Positions 5,831 to 8,210 of a DNA stretch of 8,210 bases are shown here, in pieces; the first letter of the stretch is position 1; each line of letters begins with the position of its first letter. Source of the stretch: an uncultured Selenomonadales bacterium (GTDB taxonomy: Bacteria; Bacillota; Negativicutes; Selenomonadales; Selenomonadaceae); NCBI GenBank assembly GCA_946403735.1, contig CAMJAZ010000048.1, forward strand, positions 1-8,210, in the 5' to 3' direction. A program made the position numbers and the translations under genes. The notes under the pieces are model-generated. The model ran no database searches. It saw only the letters and a list, made by a program, of their open reading frames with translations, and was not told the DNA's origin.

Positions 5831-6673
5831 ATGGCTGAAGAAAGAAGCAGTATAATAATCAGCATTTTCAGTACGACGCCAGGCATTGGAAAGACTGTGA
5901 CGGCTATAAATCTATCTGCTGGATTGGCTAAGGAAGGTTACAAAGTTTGCCTAGTTGACCTTGACTTACAATTTGGCGACGTTTTGAATTACTTGAAATT
6001 GTCCTCAAAACAATCTATAGCTACCGCACAAAGAGCAATGCAAATAGATGCTGATTCCTTTGAAGTGAAAGATTTTCTAATTACTTATGAACACGAAGAT
6101 TTAACCTTCGCCGTTATGCCGCCGCCATTTTATTTGTACGACGCCTACCAAGCTAACGTGGCTAGAATTGAAAATATTGTCAAGCAGTTGACGTACTTTG
6201 ATTTTGTCGTACTTGATTTAAACTCGGCTTTCAGTGCTTTAAATTTGGCAATGCTGGATATTAGCACAATAATTAACTTTATCGGCGTTATTGACTTCCT
6301 ACCTGCGCTTAAAAATTTTAAAATTGGCTACGACACACTGATAAGGTTTAATTACGAAGAAAGCAAAATTCGGCTGGTAGAAAACCGCGCCGATTCGCAA
6401 AAGTTGATTGAAAGTCATGACGTTGAACGGCTGATTGGCGAAACATTTTATCATCGATTGCCGAATGACTTCCCCGCCGCAATTAAATCTATCAATCAAG
6501 GCTTGCCGCTTATGTTCTGCGCACCTGATTCAAAATTAACGAAAAGTTTTTGGGAACTGACTGGCAAGTACACCAATAGAAAGTTGCAGACTGATACTCA
6601 ACTTCAAGGTGTACAGACGGCGGGCATTGGCTTTTTCTCAAGAATTTTAGCGTTTCTTTTCGGCAAAAGGTGA
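5831..6673 (+). CDS. cpaE: CpaE/TadZ-like MinD-family ATPase without receiver domain
   Basis: 280 residues, a MinD/ParA-type ATPase domain only. The deviant Walker A region reads STTPGIGKT: the P-loop Lys21 and Thr22 are intact, but the signature lysine position is Thr16 and the next Gly is Pro17. DLDLQFGD (43-50) is the CpaE hallmark Walker A' segment, and FVVLD (Asp129) is Walker B. The C-terminus (GFFSRILAFLFGKR) looks like an amphipathic MinD-type membrane-targeting helix. CpaE/TadZ proteins place the Tad machine at its site in the cell. The gene is followed 5 nt later by a second CpaE-like gene, with AAAAGGTGA spanning its stop as that gene's ribosome binding site. The symbol is a family name; which of the two is the main CpaE cannot be told. 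Confidence 0.85.
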   Translation: MAEERSSIIISIFSTTPGIGKTVTAINLSAGLAKEGYKVCLVDLDLQFGDVLNYLKLSSKQSIATAQRAMQIDADSFEVKDFLITYEHEDLTFAVMPPPFYLYDAYQANVARIENIVKQLTYFDFVVLDLNSAFSALNLAMLDISTIINFIGVIDFLPALKNFKIGYDTLIRFNYEESKIRLVENRADSQKLIESHDVERLIGETFYHRLPNDFPAAIKSINQGLPLMFCAPDSKLTKSFWELTGKYTNRKLQTDTQLQGVQTAGIGFFSRILAFLFGKR

Positions 6674-6678
6674 TTTGA

Positions 6679-7788
6679 ATGACGTACCAAGTTATTTTAG
6701 TTGAAGACGATCCGACAATGCTTGACGATATGATCGCCACGCTGAAAAATTCAACGGAATTTAACCTTGAAGCGACGTTTAAAAATGTTCAAGACGCTGT
6801 TGGACAAAGTAGCGTTTTTCAACCGAATTTGTTTTTAGTCAACGTCGACAATCCCGAAACGCTAAACAATATTCCCATTTTCGTCGATATATTCCCCGAC
6901 GCAAAAATTTTAGGGCTAGTTTCAAATTGGAATGCTGATATTGCAATGAATGTTATCGCGACTGGCGCGTTGGGTTGCATTTTAAAGCCGTTTACTAAGC
7001 AAGATATTCTTGATGCAATTCACTTGTACACCGAACGCGGCAAACCTGGCTTGTCAAGGATAATTTCCTTTTTCAGCCCAAAAGGTCGCGCTGGTCGTAC
7101 AACTGCCGCCGCACTTATGGCGCAGGTTATCGCCGAAGAAAGCGACGAAAGAGTTGCACTGATTGACGCCGATTTACAATTTGGTGACTTGCCGATTTTC
7201 TTTGACATTGAACCTAAACAAACTATCGTTGAGGCTACGCAGGACATTAAGCTACTCAATCCGTTAAATCTCAAGCCGTACTTTTACCGTCTTAGTCATC
7301 ATCTTTACTTGTTAAGCAGTCCCGACCGTCCAGAATACGCGGAACTTGTTGACGTTGATAGTTTAGCTGATGTTGTACGTTTGACTTGCAATTTGTTTAG
7401 GTACGTGCTGATTGACTTGCCCGCAGGATTTAATCCCGTGTCTGTTGCAATGAGTCAACTTTCTGATACCGTCGTCATTATGGCGATGATTAACAACGGC
7501 TTTGAAATTCAGCATATGAAAAAGGCGTTGGAGGTTTCAAAATCTATGGAGGTGAGCGGCGACAAAAGAATTTACCCCGTGTTCACTCGTGTCAATCCTT
7601 GTACGGAGGAAGAACGCTTGAAGATTGAGGAAAAATTGGGCTATCACGTCAGCGACATTTTGCCGAATGAATACAGAATGATTTCACTGGCAAATAGCGG
7701 ACGACTTGGTAAAAGTTTGCCGAAAGATTCGTTGCTGATGAAAAATCTGCGCAAAATCGCTGAAGGCATCATCACGGGCGAAAGGTAA
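6679..7788 (+). CDS. cpaE: Second CpaE/TadZ-like protein: pseudo-receiver plus MinD-family domain with altered P-loop
   Basis: 369 residues. Residues 1-120 have a response-regulator receiver fold: acidic pocket E9-D10-D11, Ser82 and Lys103 (LKPF) are in place. The phosphoacceptor position is Asn55 (PNLFLVNVDNP aligned to PDLVLLDIxMP), so Asp phosphorylation is unlikely. Residues from about 128 are a MinD-type domain. Walker A reads KGRAGRT: signature Lys135 is kept, but the P-loop Lys is Arg140 and one Gly is Arg137. DADLQFGD (163-170) and YVLIDLPAGF (Asp246, Walker B) are kept. This domain order is the usual one for CpaE. It likely acts in positioning or assembly of the pilus machine, perhaps with the preceding protein. 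No C-terminal amphipathic helix is evident (ends AEGIITGER). Confidence 0.88.
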   Translation: MTYQVILVEDDPTMLDDMIATLKNSTEFNLEATFKNVQDAVGQSSVFQPNLFLVNVDNPETLNNIPIFVDIFPDAKILGLVSNWNADIAMNVIATGALGCILKPFTKQDILDAIHLYTERGKPGLSRIISFFSPKGRAGRTTAAALMAQVIAEESDERVALIDADLQFGDLPIFFDIEPKQTIVEATQDIKLLNPLNLKPYFYRLSHHLYLLSSPDRPEYAELVDVDSLADVVRLTCNLFRYVLIDLPAGFNPVSVAMSQLSDTVVIMAMINNGFEIQHMKKALEVSKSMEVSGDKRIYPVFTRVNPCTEEERLKIEEKLGYHVSDILPNEYRMISLANSGRLGKSLPKDSLLMKNLRKIAEGIITGER

Positions 7789-7792
7789 CGTT

Positions 7793-8210
7793 ATGATTTT
7801 AGCTGTATCAATTTTAATGGCGCTACTTACATTTTGCCTTGTCGGTTTAATATTCTTGTACGCGCGGAAATTTCATAGCACAGATATTTTTCACAGACTG
7901 CGCCGTCATACGGCTACTGATGAAGCTAGACTGGAAAAAGATGAAGGCGTCCTAGCTAAGATTTACCCATTCATTCAGCGAATTTCTAAACCGCTTACAA
8001 AATTTAGTTTGACGCAACTGCCAGAAAAATTTTTGCAACGTGCGGGCATTCCAATTTTAGGCGCGGAATTTATCATCATTGAAATTCTTAGTGCCGCGTT
8101 GACAGGATTGTTTGTATTTATGATGACGCTAAATAAACAATTCGCGCTGATTGGAATTTTGGTAACTCCTACAATCATTTGGATTTTAATTATCATTCGT
8201 ATCAATAACC
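7793..8210 (+). CDS. tadB: TadB-like inner-membrane platform protein, 5' part (runs off window)
   Basis: The frame is open from ATG 7793 to the right edge (139 codons). GAAAGG (7780-7785) lies 7 nt before the ATG, and the previous stop is 4 nt upstream. The protein starts with a transmembrane helix (about residues 2-23), then a basic cytoplasmic stretch. LPEKFLQRAGIPILGAEFII follows, a typical TadB/TadC pattern, and then two closely spaced hydrophobic helices (about 95-138). TadB and TadC form the inner-membrane platform that works with the CpaF/TadA ATPase. The diagnostic T2SSF domain lies beyond the window, so TadB rather than TadC is inferred from order and the N-terminus. Confidence 0.75.
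   Translation, partial: MILAVSILMALLTFCLVGLIFLYARKFHSTDIFHRLRRHTATDEARLEKDEGVLAKIYPFIQRISKPLTKFSLTQLPEKFLQRAGIPILGAEFIIIEILSAALTGLFVFMMTLNKQFALIGILVTPTIIWILIIIRINN

Noticed and set aside
5784..5855. A 23-codon leader peptide overlapping the cpaE start (ATG 5784 to TAA)
   Set aside because: It has no Shine-Dalgarno of its own, contains the cpaE Shine-Dalgarno within it, and its composition is not convincing as a peptide.
1..8210. CRISPR arrays, tRNA/rRNA genes, insertion sequences or attachment sites
   Set aside because: No regular repeat-spacer pattern, cloverleaf sequence, transposase or terminal inverted repeats were seen.

Overview
The window joins the 3' half of one operon to the 5' half of another, all on the + strand. 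It is a fairly AT-rich genome with Firmicutes-style Shine-Dalgarno sites. It also encodes an outer-membrane secretin, so the cell should have two membranes. Together these suggest a diderm Firmicute (Negativicutes/Selenomonadales type). That placement is inferred from gene content and style, not from any marker gene.

Region 1 (1-3087) is a small metabolic or modification cluster. It holds the C-terminal end of one radical SAM protein, an aldo/keto reductase with two iron-sulfur cysteine clusters, and a second, complete radical SAM protein. The two radical SAM proteins share a C-terminal cysteine pattern and a near-identical ending, so they are paralogues. The reductase and the complete radical SAM protein each carry the same kind of small Rossmann-like module, at the C-terminus of one and the N-terminus of the other. 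The substrate is not evident. The reductase reads in frame back to a perfect family N-terminus (IYRKFGKTG), but the codon where ATG is expected is ATA, inside what looks like a former ATGA stop/start overlap. The cluster ends in a strong intrinsic terminator (3133-3187).

Region 2 (3188-3396) is a promoter region. It has a 13-nt dyad, an AT-rich stretch, a perfect TTGACA with an extended -10, and a leader of about 110 nt containing two mutually exclusive 6-bp stems and a degenerate 15-nt direct repeat.

Region 3 (3397-8210) is the start of a Tad/Flp type IVc pilus operon: cpaB (inner-membrane/periplasmic SAF-RcpC protein), cpaC (secretin), two adjacent cpaE/tadZ-like MinD-family genes, and the 5' part of a tadB-like platform gene, which runs off the window. 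The assembly ATPase cpaF/tadA, often found between cpaE and tadB, is not there.

The most notable observation is in the two CpaE-like proteins. Their deviant Walker A motifs are damaged in complementary ways. The first has lost the signature lysine but keeps the P-loop lysine. The second keeps the signature lysine but has Arg in place of the P-loop lysine, and its receiver-like domain has Asn at the phosphoacceptor position. This suggests a heterodimer with one composite ATP site. In addition, the strong Shine-Dalgarno upstream of the first cpaE gene lies 35 nt from its ATG, with a hairpin in between that would bring the two to normal spacing.
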